DNA from: Intestinimonas timonensis
Lineage (GTDB): Bacteria; Bacillota; Clostridia; Oscillospirales; Oscillospiraceae
Direction: 5' to 3'
Assembly (NCBI RefSeq): GCF_900626145.1
Contig: NZ_LR130816.1
Span: forward strand, 471,339 to 535,338
DNA length: 64,000 nt
In this document: one piece after another, positions 17,686-29,711 of the stretch
Layout: every line of letters begins with the position of its first letter
How positions within the stretch are numbered: the stretch's first letter is position 1
Position numbers and translations under genes: made by a program
Notes under the pieces: generated by a model
Database searches by the model: none
What the model was told of the DNA's origin: nothing
What the model saw: the letters and a program-made list of their open reading frames with translations, nothing else

Positions 17686-19617
17686 GGGGCAAAGCCTCCT
17701 TTTCAGCAGTGTTCAGGAAGGTAACCAGCGCCTCCTCGGGCATGGGCCGGGCCAGGTGGTAGCCCTGGAGCCAGTCCACGCCGCAGCCGCCCAGGGCGTC
17801 GGCCTGGGCCTGCGTCTCCACCCCCTCGGCCACCACCGCCACGTCCAGCTCGTGGAAGAGTGCCACCAGGCCGTGGATGAGCTGGCGGCTACGGGGGCTG
17901 GCAGGGTAGGCGCTGAGCAGGCTGTGGTCCAGCTTGACGCACTGGAAGGGGAGGTCCAGAGCGCAGGACAGGTTGGACCAGCCGGTACCAAAGTCGTCCA
18001 GGTAAAAGTGGATGCCCATACCGGAGAGCTGCCCCATCACCTCCGCCGTACGGCCGATGTCCTGGGCGGCCACCCGTTCGGTGATCTCAATCTTCAGCCG
18101 GTCAGGGGAGAGGGCATAGGTCTCCAGACAGCGGCGCAGCCGGGGGACCAGGTCAGGGTCCAGGAACTGCTGCATGGACAGGTTGATGGACACACTCTCC
18201 TGGGCGGAGGCCGTCCCTCCGCCCAGCAGGCGGCAGACCTCCTCCAGCACCAGCCAGCTCAGCTCGTCGATGAGACCGGACTCCTCTGCCAGGGGAATGA
18301 ACTCGGCGGGGGGATGGGCTCTCCCTCCGGGCTGGAAAGGCGAAGCAGGGCCTCGGCGGAGGTGAAGGCGCCGGCGGCGGTGCTCCACACCGGCTGGTAC
18401 CACACCTGGAACCGGCGCTCCTGGAGGGACTGACGCATCAGGGAAACCAGATCCTTGCGGCGCTGGAGCATCTGTGCCGCCTGCCCCTGGAAGCGCACCG
18501 GTTCGCCGTCGCCCTTCCGGGCCAGATCCAGGCTGTACTCCAGAGCCTCCAGCAGCCGCCCCACCGTCCAGTGCTCACCGGCACACAGCAGGTCGGCCAG
18601 ACGCACGGTGAGCACGGCCTGCGCCGCCCCCAGGCTCAGAGGCTCCGCGAAATGGTTCCGAATGGTCTGGAGCCGGGCGGCGCCGTCAGCGTCAGGGTAG
18701 GGGAGGAGCAGGGCGAACTCCACATTGCCGAACCGAAAGACCCGGCCCCGGGGGAAGAGCCGCTCCAGCTGCCGGGCGACCTCGTAGAGAAAGGAATCTC
18801 CCATCCGGTGGCCGAAGCGGCGGTTGATGTCGGAGAACTGTTGGAGCCCCAGCAGGATCACCTGGAACCGCTGGCGGCTGGCCAGGCGGAGGGAGAGCTC
18901 GTTGCAGAAGCTGTTGCGGTTGCCCACGCCGGTGAGGCTGTCCTGCTCCACCAGACGGCTCTGAAAGCTGATGTAGAGGATGAGGTCGGCCATGGTGACG
19001 ATGGCACCGTTGAGGAGGATCTCGGGGTAGAGGCGCTGGAAGATGATCATGAGCACTACCAGCGGGGGCAGGGTGCGCATAACGTGGACCATGCTCCGGC
19101 TGACGCTGGGGCGGTTGCGCAGATAGCACACCATCAGGGCGGCCAGCTCCACCGCCAGGATGCCGTAGCCCAGGGCATTGAGAGGACCGCGGCGGTAGGC
19201 GCCCTGTTCGTCGAAGAAAAAGAGAATGCCGCTGCGGAGGTTCCACAGCACCGCTGCCGCGAAGAAGAGCGTCAGTACTGCCACAAAGACGATGGCGCGC
19301 CGGAGAGTCCGGTCGCTGTACGCATGCTCCAGGATCAGGGAGAAGAGATAGGCCGCCATGACCGAGCACATGAGGACGCTGATAAAAAAGTAAAGGCTGT
19401 TGAGCAGCACGTTGAGCCACAGGGGCACCACAATGGTGCCACCGATGGTGAACACGCACAGAATGTTCAGCAAAATGGAGTCCAGAGAGAGCAGCAGGCA
19501 GGCCTGATACACGCGCTGACGGCGGGTGGGCGCCTGTTTTTGTCCATGGGAGGAGAACATCAGCAGCACCAGTATGATGATACAGAGCAATTCCGCCGAC
19601 AGGGACCACCGAATCAT
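17678..19617 (-). pseudogene. membrane GGDEF-EAL cyclic-di-GMP protein split by a frameshift in a six-G tract
   Basis: Reading from 19617, the protein has about seven hydrophobic segments (residues 5-225), a degenerate GGDEF domain (RFGNVEF in place of GGDEF, so probably no cyclase activity) and the start of an EAL domain (WYQPV, SAEALLRL). At G6 18308-18313 the frame breaks; one added base would restore EGEPIPPAEFIPLAEESG. Downstream, in the next frame, the EAL domain is intact: INLS, KIEITE, DDFGTG, VKLDHS and AEGVET keep the metal and catalytic residues of cyclic-di-GMP phosphodiesterases. It could be a sequencing error, a decayed gene or a slippage-controlled gene. TrmO overlaps its end. 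Confidence 0.8.
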
Positions 19618-19841
19618 GCCGTCACCTCCTCTGCCCTCTTCAAACGGAAGTCATATCGAGTATTTTATCACGAATTTTGGGAAATGAACAGGGAAAATCC
19701 CGCCTTTCATGAGGAGCGACGTTGCGGAGAATGAAATTTCATAGGATGATAAACCAGCGGGAACCGCGTGACTTTTCCCCGGACAGCATGCTATACTTAT
19801 TTTATCAGAAACCATACAAGACCAAGATCGGAGCGTGAAAT

Positions 19842-20780
19842 ATGCGGAAGCTGCCCAAGTGGATCCAGAACCTGCGGGGACTCTCACCCGCCAATTTTCT
19901 CTTTTTGACGGTGGCCGGGCTCATCAACGCCTTCGGCGTCACCATCTTCCTTGCCCCCGTCAAGCTCTATGACAGCGGCATCTCGGGGACCTCCATGCTG
20001 CTCTCCCAGCTCACCCCGGAGACGTGGACCCTCTCTATCTTCCTCCTCCTCCTCAACACCCCCCTCTTTCTCTACGGGCTGCGGCGGCAGGGGTCGGTCT
20101 TCACGGTGTACGCCATGTATACGGTGGCCGTCTACTCCCTGGGTGCGTGGCTCATCACCGATGTTCTCCCCGTGGACGTGACCATGGCCTCGCCCCTGGC
20201 GGGGTCCGACCTCCTGCTGTGCGCCCTCTTCGGCGGCCTCATCTCCGGCCTGGGCAGCGGCCTGGCCATCCGCTACGGCGGCGCCATGGACGGCATGGAG
20301 GTCATGGCGGTCATCTTTGCCAAGCGCCTGGGCGTGTCGGTGGGCACCTTCGTGATGGCCTACAACATCATCCTCTATATCATATGTGGTGTGGTCCTCC
20401 AGAGCTGGATCCTCCCACTCTACTCCATCGTCACCTACATGGCCGCCCTCAAAACGGTGGACTTCATCGTGGAGGGCCTGGACCGGTCCAAGGGGGTCTT
20501 TATCGTCACCGTCCGGCAGGAGGAGGTGTGCCGGGCCATTTCTGAGACCTTTGAGCACGGCATGACCATCGTGGACGCCAAGGGTTTTTACTCCAACTCT
20601 CCCCGGACTCTCATTTACGTGGTGGTCAACCGCTTCCAGATCATCCCCATGAAGGATCTGGTCCACCGGATCGACCCCACCGCCTATATCACCATCCACG
20701 AGGTGGCCGACGTCTTTCAGATGAACCAGGACAGTGCTCCGGCGCCCAAACCTGAACCCACGCCTGAGCTTGAGCCGTAA
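19842..20780 (+). CDS. YitT family membrane protein
   Basis: A 312-residue protein with five to six transmembrane segments in the first 210 residues (VAGLINAFGVTIFLAPVKLYDSGISG is family-typical), then a cytoplasmic DUF2179 domain (GVFIVTVRQEEVCRAI, through RIDPTAYITIHEVADVF). The proline-rich end (PAPKPEPTPELEP) is unusual. YitT proteins are widespread in Firmicutes and their transport role is not established. A second YitT gene occurs at 46961. TATACT upstream at about 19791 may be its -10 box. Confidence 0.9.
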   Translation: MRKLPKWIQNLRGLSPANFLFLTVAGLINAFGVTIFLAPVKLYDSGISGTSMLLSQLTPETWTLSIFLLLLNTPLFLYGLRRQGSVFTVYAMYTVAVYSLGAWLITDVLPVDVTMASPLAGSDLLLCALFGGLISGLGSGLAIRYGGAMDGMEVMAVIFAKRLGVSVGTFVMAYNIILYIICGVVLQSWILPLYSIVTYMAALKTVDFIVEGLDRSKGVFIVTVRQEEVCRAISETFEHGMTIVDAKGFYSNSPRTLIYVVVNRFQIIPMKDLVHRIDPTAYITIHEVADVFQMNQDSAPAPKPEPTPELEP

Positions 20781-20832
20781 AACCATACATAGGAACAGGT
20801 CTGATGCACCAGACCGGAAAGGTGGAAACATC

Positions 20833-21597
20833 ATGCGCTCTTTCTTCTTCAGCCCCAGAGGAACCACGAAAAAGACCGCCCGGGCCATTCTGCGGGACTT
20901 CGGCCCGGTGGAGGAGCGGGACCTTCTTGGCCGTCCCCTCACCGAGGACCTGACCGTGCCGGCGGAGGAGCCGGTGCTGGTGGCCATGCCGGTGTACGCC
21001 GGACGCATCCCCCAGCACTGCTTCGAACAGCTCTCCGCCCACCTGAAGGGCCACGGCGGCCCGGCCATCGCCGTAGCGGTGTACGGCAACCGGGACTACG
21101 ACGACGCCCTCACCGAGCTTCAGGATCTGCTGGAGGGGAACGGCTTCCACGTGGTGGCCGCCGGCGCCTTCATCGGCCGGCACTCCATCTTCGACCACGT
21201 GGCCGCCGGCCGGCCCGACGAGGCCGATCTGGCCGCCATGGCCGACTTCGGTCGGCGCTGCCGGGAGATCCTGTCCGCCTACAACCCCGGCGGGGACCAT
21301 GCCCCCATTGCCATCAAGGGCAGCCATGACCTGCCTTCCCACAAGCGGGTGCCCTTCCACCCCTCCGCCGGGGACCGGTGCATGAAGTGCAACGCCTGCG
21401 CCAACGCCTGCCCCGCCGGCGCCATTCCCAAGGATACTCCCTGGGTCACCGACAACGACAAGTGTATCTCCTGCGGCGCCTGTATCTACCTCTGTCCCAC
21501 CCAGACCCGGCAGTACCGGGGGGAGGCCTATGAGACCACCGCCAGAGGCTTTGAGGCCAAGTGCGCCAAGCGCCGGGAGCCGGAGGTGTTCTTTTAA
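20833..21597 (+). CDS. EFR1-type flavodoxin/ferredoxin fusion protein
   Basis: The N-terminal half is a flavodoxin-like fold (FFFSPRGTTKKTARAIL; VLVAMPVYAGRIP). The C-terminal part carries two 4Fe-4S motifs, CMKCNACANACP and CISCGACIYLCP. Together these mark EFR1-family ferrodoxins, probable electron carriers. ATG 20833 follows AAAGGTGG. It ends three bases before the nitroreductase start, so the pair are probably redox partners. The donor and acceptor are unknown. Confidence 0.88.
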   Translation: MRSFFFSPRGTTKKTARAILRDFGPVEERDLLGRPLTEDLTVPAEEPVLVAMPVYAGRIPQHCFEQLSAHLKGHGGPAIAVAVYGNRDYDDALTELQDLLEGNGFHVVAAGAFIGRHSIFDHVAAGRPDEADLAAMADFGRRCREILSAYNPGGDHAPIAIKGSHDLPSHKRVPFHPSAGDRCMKCNACANACPAGAIPKDTPWVTDNDKCISCGACIYLCPTQTRQYRGEAYETTARGFEAKCAKRREPEVFF

Positions 21598-21600
21598 GCC

Positions 21601-22353
21601 GTGAATGAGATCATACAGAGCCTTTACGACCGCAAGTCGGTGCGGGCCTTTGAGGACCGGCCGGTGCCCGGGGAGCTGAAGGAGGCCATTCTGGCCGCCG
21701 CCGCCCAGGCCCCCACCGCCGGCTGCCAGCAGCTCTACACCATCCTGGACATCACAGACCAGGCCCTCAAGGAGGCCCTGGCCGAGACCTGTGACCACCA
21801 GCCCTTCATCGCCCAGGCCCCGGTGGTCCTCGTCTTCTGCGCCGACTGCCTGCGCTGGTATGACGCCTACCGGGCGGCGGGGCTCTCCCCCCGGCGCCCC
21901 GGCCCCGGCGACCTGATGCTGGCCGTCACCGACGCCGCCATCGCCGCCCAGAACGCCGTGGTGGCCGCCCAGAGCCTGGGACTGGGCTCCTGCTACATCG
22001 GGGACATCATGGAGCGGTACGAGGACCAGCGCAAGCTTTTACATCTGCCACCCTGGGTCTTCCCCGCCTGTATGCTGGTGCTGGGCTGGCCCACCCAGCA
22101 GCAAAAGGAGCGGAAAAAGCCGGAACGGTTCGACAAGTCCTTCATCGTCCACGAAAATGGCTACCGCCGCCTGGACGAGTCCGCCCTCCGGACCATGTTC
22201 CGGGACCGCTGCGGCGGCCAGACCTTTGAGGGTTTCCTCTCCGCCTTCTGCCATCGGAAGTACGAATCGGACTTTTCCAGGGAGATGAGCCGTTCTGTGG
22301 GGGAGTATCTCCAAGACCTGGAACAGGTGGCGGAGCTTTCCACGGAAAAATAA
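21601..22353 (+). CDS. nitroreductase family FMN protein
   Basis: A 250-residue protein with the nitroreductase fold: RKSVRAFEDRPVPGELKEAIL at the N-terminus, APTAGCQQ for FMN binding and GLGSCYIGDI. The start is GTG 21601, three bases behind the ferredoxin stop, with no separate ribosome site, so translation is probably coupled. The C-terminus has an extra 40 residues. It presumably takes electrons from the neighbouring EFR1 protein or NAD(P)H; substrate unknown. Confidence 0.88.
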   Translation: MNEIIQSLYDRKSVRAFEDRPVPGELKEAILAAAAQAPTAGCQQLYTILDITDQALKEALAETCDHQPFIAQAPVVLVFCADCLRWYDAYRAAGLSPRRPGPGDLMLAVTDAAIAAQNAVVAAQSLGLGSCYIGDIMERYEDQRKLLHLPPWVFPACMLVLGWPTQQQKERKKPERFDKSFIVHENGYRRLDESALRTMFRDRCGGQTFEGFLSAFCHRKYESDFSREMSRSVGEYLQDLEQVAELSTEK

Positions 22354-22374
22354 CCAAAGTCAGAGAAAGTTTTG

Positions 22375-22402
22375 TTGCAATTTTCTATCGGAATGGTATA
22401 AT
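22375..22402 (+). promoter_or_regulatory. promoter of ppdK
   Basis: TTGCAA at 22375, a 16-base spacer and a consensus TATAAT at 22397. Confidence 0.7.
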
Positions 22403-22455
22403 TGTGGCAAGCGATACCAAATCGACTTTTGAACTTCAATAAGGAGGATGAACCA

Positions 22456-25083
<2,628 letters not shown>

Positions 25084-25202
25084 GGAAGCGTTCTGTCATC
25101 ACCATCGGATTTGACGAGGTACAAGCCCTCTAAATTCCGCGGATGCGGTATCGAACCGTCAAAATGACAGGATCTGACCGTGGAGGTTGCTGTCTGAATG
25201 CC

Positions 25203-25245
25203 AAAACCCCCGCACATTCCCCAAACGGGAATGTGCGGGGGTTTT
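25203..25245 (+). terminator. strong terminator after ppdK
   Basis: A perfect 19-bp stem (left arm 25203-25221, loop CAAAC, right arm 25227-25245 ending in TTTT). The rest of the gap 25084-25322 shows nothing further that I can assign. Confidence 0.9.
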
Positions 25246-25322
25246 CTTGTGCCGGAGGCAGCCCTCCCTGCCGGATTACCAGGCGTATATCCTTGTGGAG
25301 ATATACGGCTTTGCTTGAAAGG

Positions 25323-26387
25323 TTACTCTGCGTTTGGGGCGGGCAGGAACCGGAGCGCCACCAGCCGGTGAAAGATCGCCGCGAAAACCAGACCGAAGGC
25401 AGCGCCCAGAAGGGTATCTGTGATGCGCAGGATCACAGCGCCCTGGAGCCCGTAGATCCCTGCCCCCAGCATCAGCGCGCCCAGGCAGTTCATTGCCGTC
25501 TTATACCGGTAATCCGTGCAAAAGCCCAAGCATAACCCGCCCAGCGGTCCAAGCAGTGAATGGAGGGACTCAGGAATTATTAAATACAGAATAAAAAACA
25601 GGCAGGAACCCGCGACAGCCCCTGTAATCCGCTGCCGGAACCGGACGAAGGTATTTCCGGAATATGGATATTCCGACAACAGAGACCCGCAGGCAAATCC
25701 CATCCACATAAACCGCTCTACGCCAAAGACCTGTCCGGCTGTCATGACCAGGCTTACGCCGAGCGCCATGCGCAGCTGCCACAGGCAGACGGGCTTGGAC
25801 AGATCAAACCTCCGTACCACATGATGGAACCGAACCGTTTTGTGCTGGTGCCGGTGCTTGAGAAACAGGATCGTGCCGCAGAGCAGGTACCCTGCCAGCG
25901 TCAGAAGCCCACGGCGGATCAGAGCCTCTCCGACGACAGGATTGCCCGTCAAATAAATATAGGCAAAACTGTATAAACCGCCGTTTCCCATCTCAGGCCG
26001 CTGAGTTGTGAGAGAAAGAAGCGCAAAAAAGGAGACGAAGTGCAGTGGGATCAAAAAAGGCGGCGGGAGTATCGCCACTGCGCTGGGCGCCAGCACCAGA
26101 ATCGCCAATGCCGCCGCCAGAGCCAGGAGTGAGTCTCCGATGCAGTACTCAAAATTGACAAAACGAATGCCCAACAGGATGCAAAACAACGCCACCGCCA
26201 TCGGGGTATTGTCGGAGCCAAACACGCCGGACAGCAAGCTGATGAATACAATGGCAAACGCCACAATCAAGACAGAACGTGTGGCCATGGCCACCCAGTA
26301 ATACATCTTTTCCTGCTTTGTGCCGCAAGCGGCAATTTTTCGTTTGAGTATGGCAGGGTCCATTTGCAGCGCATCATAAAATTTCAT
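25323..26387 (-). CDS. FUSC-like membrane protein, probable aromatic-acid type exporter
   Basis: About 354 residues with two sets of hydrophobic segments separated by a basic loop (LKHRHQHKTVRFHHVVRR). The duplicated layout matches FUSC/aromatic acid exporter families: after the first half the second begins LRMALGVSLVMTAGQVFG and includes GFACGSLLSEYPYSG and RFRQRITGAVAGSCLFF. ATG 26387 lies inside the end of the MarR gene with 14 bases of overlap. GC content and codon use are lower than the surroundings, suggesting recent transfer with its regulator. Likely exports a toxic small molecule; the substrate is unknown. Confidence 0.75.
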   Translation of the reverse strand: MKFYDALQMDPAILKRKIAACGTKQEKMYYWVAMATRSVLIVAFAIVFISLLSGVFGSDNTPMAVALFCILLGIRFVNFEYCIGDSLLALAAALAILVLAPSAVAILPPPFLIPLHFVSFFALLSLTTQRPEMGNGGLYSFAYIYLTGNPVVGEALIRRGLLTLAGYLLCGTILFLKHRHQHKTVRFHHVVRRFDLSKPVCLWQLRMALGVSLVMTAGQVFGVERFMWMGFACGSLLSEYPYSGNTFVRFRQRITGAVAGSCLFFILYLIIPESLHSLLGPLGGLCLGFCTDYRYKTAMNCLGALMLGAGIYGLQGAVILRITDTLLGAAFGLVFAAIFHRLVALRFLPAPNAE

Positions 26388-26817
26388 CTTCCGTATCTTC
26401 CTGACCTTTCTCGATCTGTGCGGCGAGTCGATCCGCATAATACATAAACATCTCAAAATCCTTGCCGGAGCTTCGCCACAGGTCATAAAACGGCTGCAAA
26501 ATACTTTCGTAGCCCTGCTTCAATTCAGCAAGGCCGGTCTCTGTGATAAATATCTGGTAGCTTCGTTCATCTGTGGCTTTCCGCTGTTTCCGTATACAAT
26601 TTTTCTCATAGAGCGTCTTCAGGCAGCGGCTCACCGCCTCTTTTTTCATACCGCTTCCCTGGCTGAGGAGAACAGGGGTATTTTGATCCGGCCGCAAATA
26701 CAGATGGGCCAAGAGCTCGCACTCACTGACAGTCAGCATGGATTTGCGTTTGGGCAGCAAAGACCGCGTGATCTTTTGCATCTGCTGCTGATAGTGAATC
26801 ATATCTGTCCACTCCAT
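26374..26817 (-). CDS. MarR-family regulator
   Basis: A 147-residue winged helix protein: LTVSECELLAHLYLRPDQ, VLLSQGSGMKKEAVSRCLKTL (recognition helix) and the wing RKATDERSYQIFITETGLAEL. It is the first gene of a two-gene operon with the exporter and overlaps it by 14 bases. A 29-base palindrome over its own -10 box (26831-26859) is the likely autoregulatory site; a small-molecule ligand would release repression of both genes. Confidence 0.9.
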   Translation of the reverse strand: MEWTDMIHYQQQMQKITRSLLPKRKSMLTVSECELLAHLYLRPDQNTPVLLSQGSGMKKEAVSRCLKTLYEKNCIRKQRKATDERSYQIFITETGLAELKQGYESILQPFYDLWRSSGKDFEMFMYYADRLAAQIEKGQEDTEDEIL

Positions 26818-26830
26818 GCAGATCTCCTTT

Positions 26831-26879
26831 GCATATAATTAACTTTGTTAATCATATGCACTGGAATGCGTTTTGTCAA
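26831..26879 (-). promoter_or_regulatory. promoter and MarR operator of the exporter operon
   Basis: On the minus strand TTGACA (26874-26879), a 17-base spacer and TATGAT (26851-26856). Overlapping the -10 box is a near-perfect palindrome 26831-26859, GCATAT...TTAAC TTT GTTAA...ATATGC. Confidence 0.8.
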
Positions 26880-27109
26880 TAGCGGGAGCAAAATAATGGA
26901 ACTAGTCCGGGCTGAAAAACCGAACCTGGCATATCAGTACATCTCACTGCAGCCAGGCGCCGTTTCCGCCTACAAAGCGCGGGGCGCGACTTTTGCATCA
27001 TTCAAGACAGATTTTCGTTTACTTTCCAGATATTTGGCGGTATGATGATAGCATGTAAAAAGTCGGCGGGGCATCCGGCGGCACAGGCGGAGATAAAGGA
27101 GAGAATGCT

Positions 27110-29647
27110 GTGAACAGCGGCAAAAGAGGGTCTATCAATACGGTGCTGAGCATCCTTCTGATGGTCGCGTGCGTGAGCATGCTCATTTTTGGGGTGATCC
27201 TGGTGCGCGCTAAATTGCTCCAAAACACACAGGATCTGGGTATGTCCCTGGCCGAAAGCTATGCCGCCGAGGAGGAGCTCCAAGTGACCACCTTCCGGAA
27301 TTTCCTGGAGCTCGGGAGCCAGTATGTGGAGGAACTGAGCAGCTCGGGCGCGGACACCGAAGAGATCCAGACCTGGCTCCACAGCTATTTTGCCAAGATC
27401 ACCGCCATTGTAGGGGAGAACGTCATGGACCCCTATGCCGTCATCGACGGTGCCATCGTGGCCGCCAACCCCTGGGAAGGGGATGACAGCTACGACTATC
27501 AGGGCACCGACTGGTACCGCCAGGCCCTGGAGGCCGATGGGGAGGTCATCTTTACCGACGCCTATATCGACGCCATCACTGGCAGCCCGGTGATCACCGC
27601 GGCCAGAAAATTTGAGGGCTCCGACGACGTGCTGGCCATGGACATCTTCCCGCGGAACTTCCACGAGCGGGCGGAAAGCAAGAGCCTGCCTGAGGACGGC
27701 TCCCTCTACCTGTGCGACTCTAAGGGGACCCTCCTCTATTCCTCCACCAAGTGGGACGCGTCCGACGAGGAGCTCCAGTACTTCACCGACGAGCTGTTCA
27801 AGGGGATCCAGGATGGCTCCCTGCTGGCCTATGACGCCTCCTTCCGGGACCCCGACGGGGTGCAGCGGGGGGCTTACTATTATGAGATGAGCAACGGCTG
27901 GACCGTCATCCTCACCATCCCCTTCCAGACCGTCCTCATGGGGGAGCGCAATCTCCCGGTCATGGTGCTGGTGGCCGTCTCGGCGCTGGTGATGGCGGCC
28001 ATGATGATCATGGTGATCCGTGACCTGGTGAACAGCCGGCGCATCCGCCGTGCCGACAGCACCATCCACATTCTGGGCGACTCCTTCTATGCCATCTACC
28101 TGGTCAACTATAAAAACAGCACCTATGAGACCATCAAGCTCTCTCCGGATATGGAGGGCACCCTTCCGGAGACGGGGGATTACCAGAGCCTGATCGACAT
28201 CATCGGCACTCTGGTGGAGCCTAAGACCTTCCACGAGTTCGCTTTGGCCTTTTCCCTGGAGAGCATCCGCCAGCGGGTGGCCGCCAGGATCCCCGACTAC
28301 GGCGGTGACTACCAGCGCCGCTTCGGCGACGTCTACAAGTGGGTGAACGTCCGCACCCTCTACGACAGCAGCCGCGCCCCGGATGAGGTCATCCTCTGCT
28401 TCCGGGAGGTGGATCTGGAGAAGCGCCAGCAGCTCCAGCATATGCGCATCCTCCAGGAGGCCCTGGACACCGCCAAGAAGAGCACTAAGGCCAAAAACGC
28501 CTTTTTCTCCAACATGTCCCACGACATGCGCACCCCCCTCAACGCCATCATCGGCCTTTCTGAGCTGGCCCAGCGGGACCGGGACGACCGGGAAAAGGTG
28601 GACGGCTACATGCGGAAGATCGAGTTTTCCGGCAAACAGCTCCTCTATCTTATCAACGACATCCTGGAGCTCTCCCGGCTGGAGTCGGGGCGCAACACCC
28701 TGGACTGCCGCCGCTTTGACCTGCGCCAGTGTGTGGAGGACCTCACCGCCTCCTTCCACGACATGGCGGAGAAGGACGACCGGAAGTTCTCGGTGGAGCT
28801 GGACATCACCGACACCATGGTGGAGGGCGACCCCCAAAAGCTGGGGCAGATCCTCAACAACCTCATCTCCAACGCCTTCAAGTACAGCCGGGCCGGAGAC
28901 CGGGTGGAGGTGACGGTGAAGCAGTTCCACTTCCAGCAGCACAGCAAATACCAGTTCACCGTGGAGGACACGGGCATCGGCATGTCGGAGCAGTTTTTGG
29001 AGCACATTTTTGACCCCTATTCCCGGGAGACCCGGTTTACCTCCCAAACCGTCACCGGCACCGGCCTGGGCATGCCCATCGTCCAGAGCCTGGTCCAGCA
29101 GATGAGCGGCGAGATCACGGTGGAGAGCACCCTGGGGAAGGGGAGCCGCTTCACGGTGACCCTGCCCCTGGAGGCCGTCCGGACGGAGGAGGGGGCAGCG
29201 GAGACGGAGTCGGAGAAGGAGGACGTGGACCTGACCGGGAAGCGGGTGCTCCTGGCCGAGGATAACGAGCTCATCATGGAGATCAGCATGGCCATCCTCA
29301 CCATGAATGGCATGGAGGTGGTCCAGGCGGTGAACGGCGCCGAGGCGGTGGAACGCTTTGCGGAAAGTCCCGCCCACTCCATCGACGCCATCCTCATGGA
29401 TATGCAGATGCCCGAGATGGACGGCTGTCAGGCGGCCCAGGCCATCCGGGCCATGGACCGGCCCGACGCCGCCACCGTGCCCATCATCGCCGTCACCGCC
29501 AACGCCTTCGCTGAGGACATCGCCAAGACCACGGAGGCGGGCATGGACGCCCACATCTCCAAGCCCATCGACTTCGTCGTGCTGAACCGGACCCTGGCCC
29601 GGCTCATCAACGGAGAGAAACGTTCTCAAATGCCCGGGAAGGCTTGA
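27110..29647 (+). CDS. hybrid sensor histidine kinase / response regulator
   Basis: An 845-residue membrane protein. An N-terminal helix (about residues 10-30), an extracellular sensor region of dCache type (about 35-285, with GTDWYRQALEADGEVIFTDA) and a second helix (VLVAVSALVMAAMMIMVI) are followed by a PAS-like region, HisKA (FFSNMSHDMRTPLN, His about 471), an HATPase domain (NNLISNAFKYS, DTGIGMS, GTGLGMPI) and a C-terminal receiver (LLAEDNELI, phospho-Asp in ILMDMQMPEMDG, about 763). GTG 27110 follows AAGGAGAG. No output domain or adjacent DNA-binding regulator is visible, so the phosphorelay partner is elsewhere. Ligand unknown. Confidence 0.93.
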   Translation: MNSGKRGSINTVLSILLMVACVSMLIFGVILVRAKLLQNTQDLGMSLAESYAAEEELQVTTFRNFLELGSQYVEELSSSGADTEEIQTWLHSYFAKITAIVGENVMDPYAVIDGAIVAANPWEGDDSYDYQGTDWYRQALEADGEVIFTDAYIDAITGSPVITAARKFEGSDDVLAMDIFPRNFHERAESKSLPEDGSLYLCDSKGTLLYSSTKWDASDEELQYFTDELFKGIQDGSLLAYDASFRDPDGVQRGAYYYEMSNGWTVILTIPFQTVLMGERNLPVMVLVAVSALVMAAMMIMVIRDLVNSRRIRRADSTIHILGDSFYAIYLVNYKNSTYETIKLSPDMEGTLPETGDYQSLIDIIGTLVEPKTFHEFALAFSLESIRQRVAARIPDYGGDYQRRFGDVYKWVNVRTLYDSSRAPDEVILCFREVDLEKRQQLQHMRILQEALDTAKKSTKAKNAFFSNMSHDMRTPLNAIIGLSELAQRDRDDREKVDGYMRKIEFSGKQLLYLINDILELSRLESGRNTLDCRRFDLRQCVEDLTASFHDMAEKDDRKFSVELDITDTMVEGDPQKLGQILNNLISNAFKYSRAGDRVEVTVKQFHFQQHSKYQFTVEDTGIGMSEQFLEHIFDPYSRETRFTSQTVTGTGLGMPIVQSLVQQMSGEITVESTLGKGSRFTVTLPLEAVRTEEGAAETESEKEDVDLTGKRVLLAEDNELIMEISMAILTMNGMEVVQAVNGAEAVERFAESPAHSIDAILMDMQMPEMDGCQAAQAIRAMDRPDAATVPIIAVTANAFAEDIAKTTEAGMDAHISKPIDFVVLNRTLARLINGEKRSQMPGKA

Positions 29648-29672
29648 CTTTTCCGGCCGGGACACATAAAAT
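29644..29672 (+). promoter_or_regulatory. promoter of proS
   Basis: TTGACT at 29644, a 17-base spacer and TAAAAT at 29667, starting inside the end of the kinase gene. The short gap to proS leaves no room for a T-box leader. Confidence 0.65.
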
Positions 29673-29711
29673 GGACCACGGAAAAATTTTCGAGGAAAAG
29701 GATTGAGATAT

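Noticed and set aside
26896..27045. Short frame with ribosome-like site (49 residues, MELVRAEKPNLAYQ...)
   Set aside because: No recognisable family and no clear codon bias; it may be a gene fragment in the low-GC island but cannot be supported.
29648..29711. T-box leader before proS
   Set aside because: Only about 40 bases lie between the promoter and the start codon, too short for a T-box.
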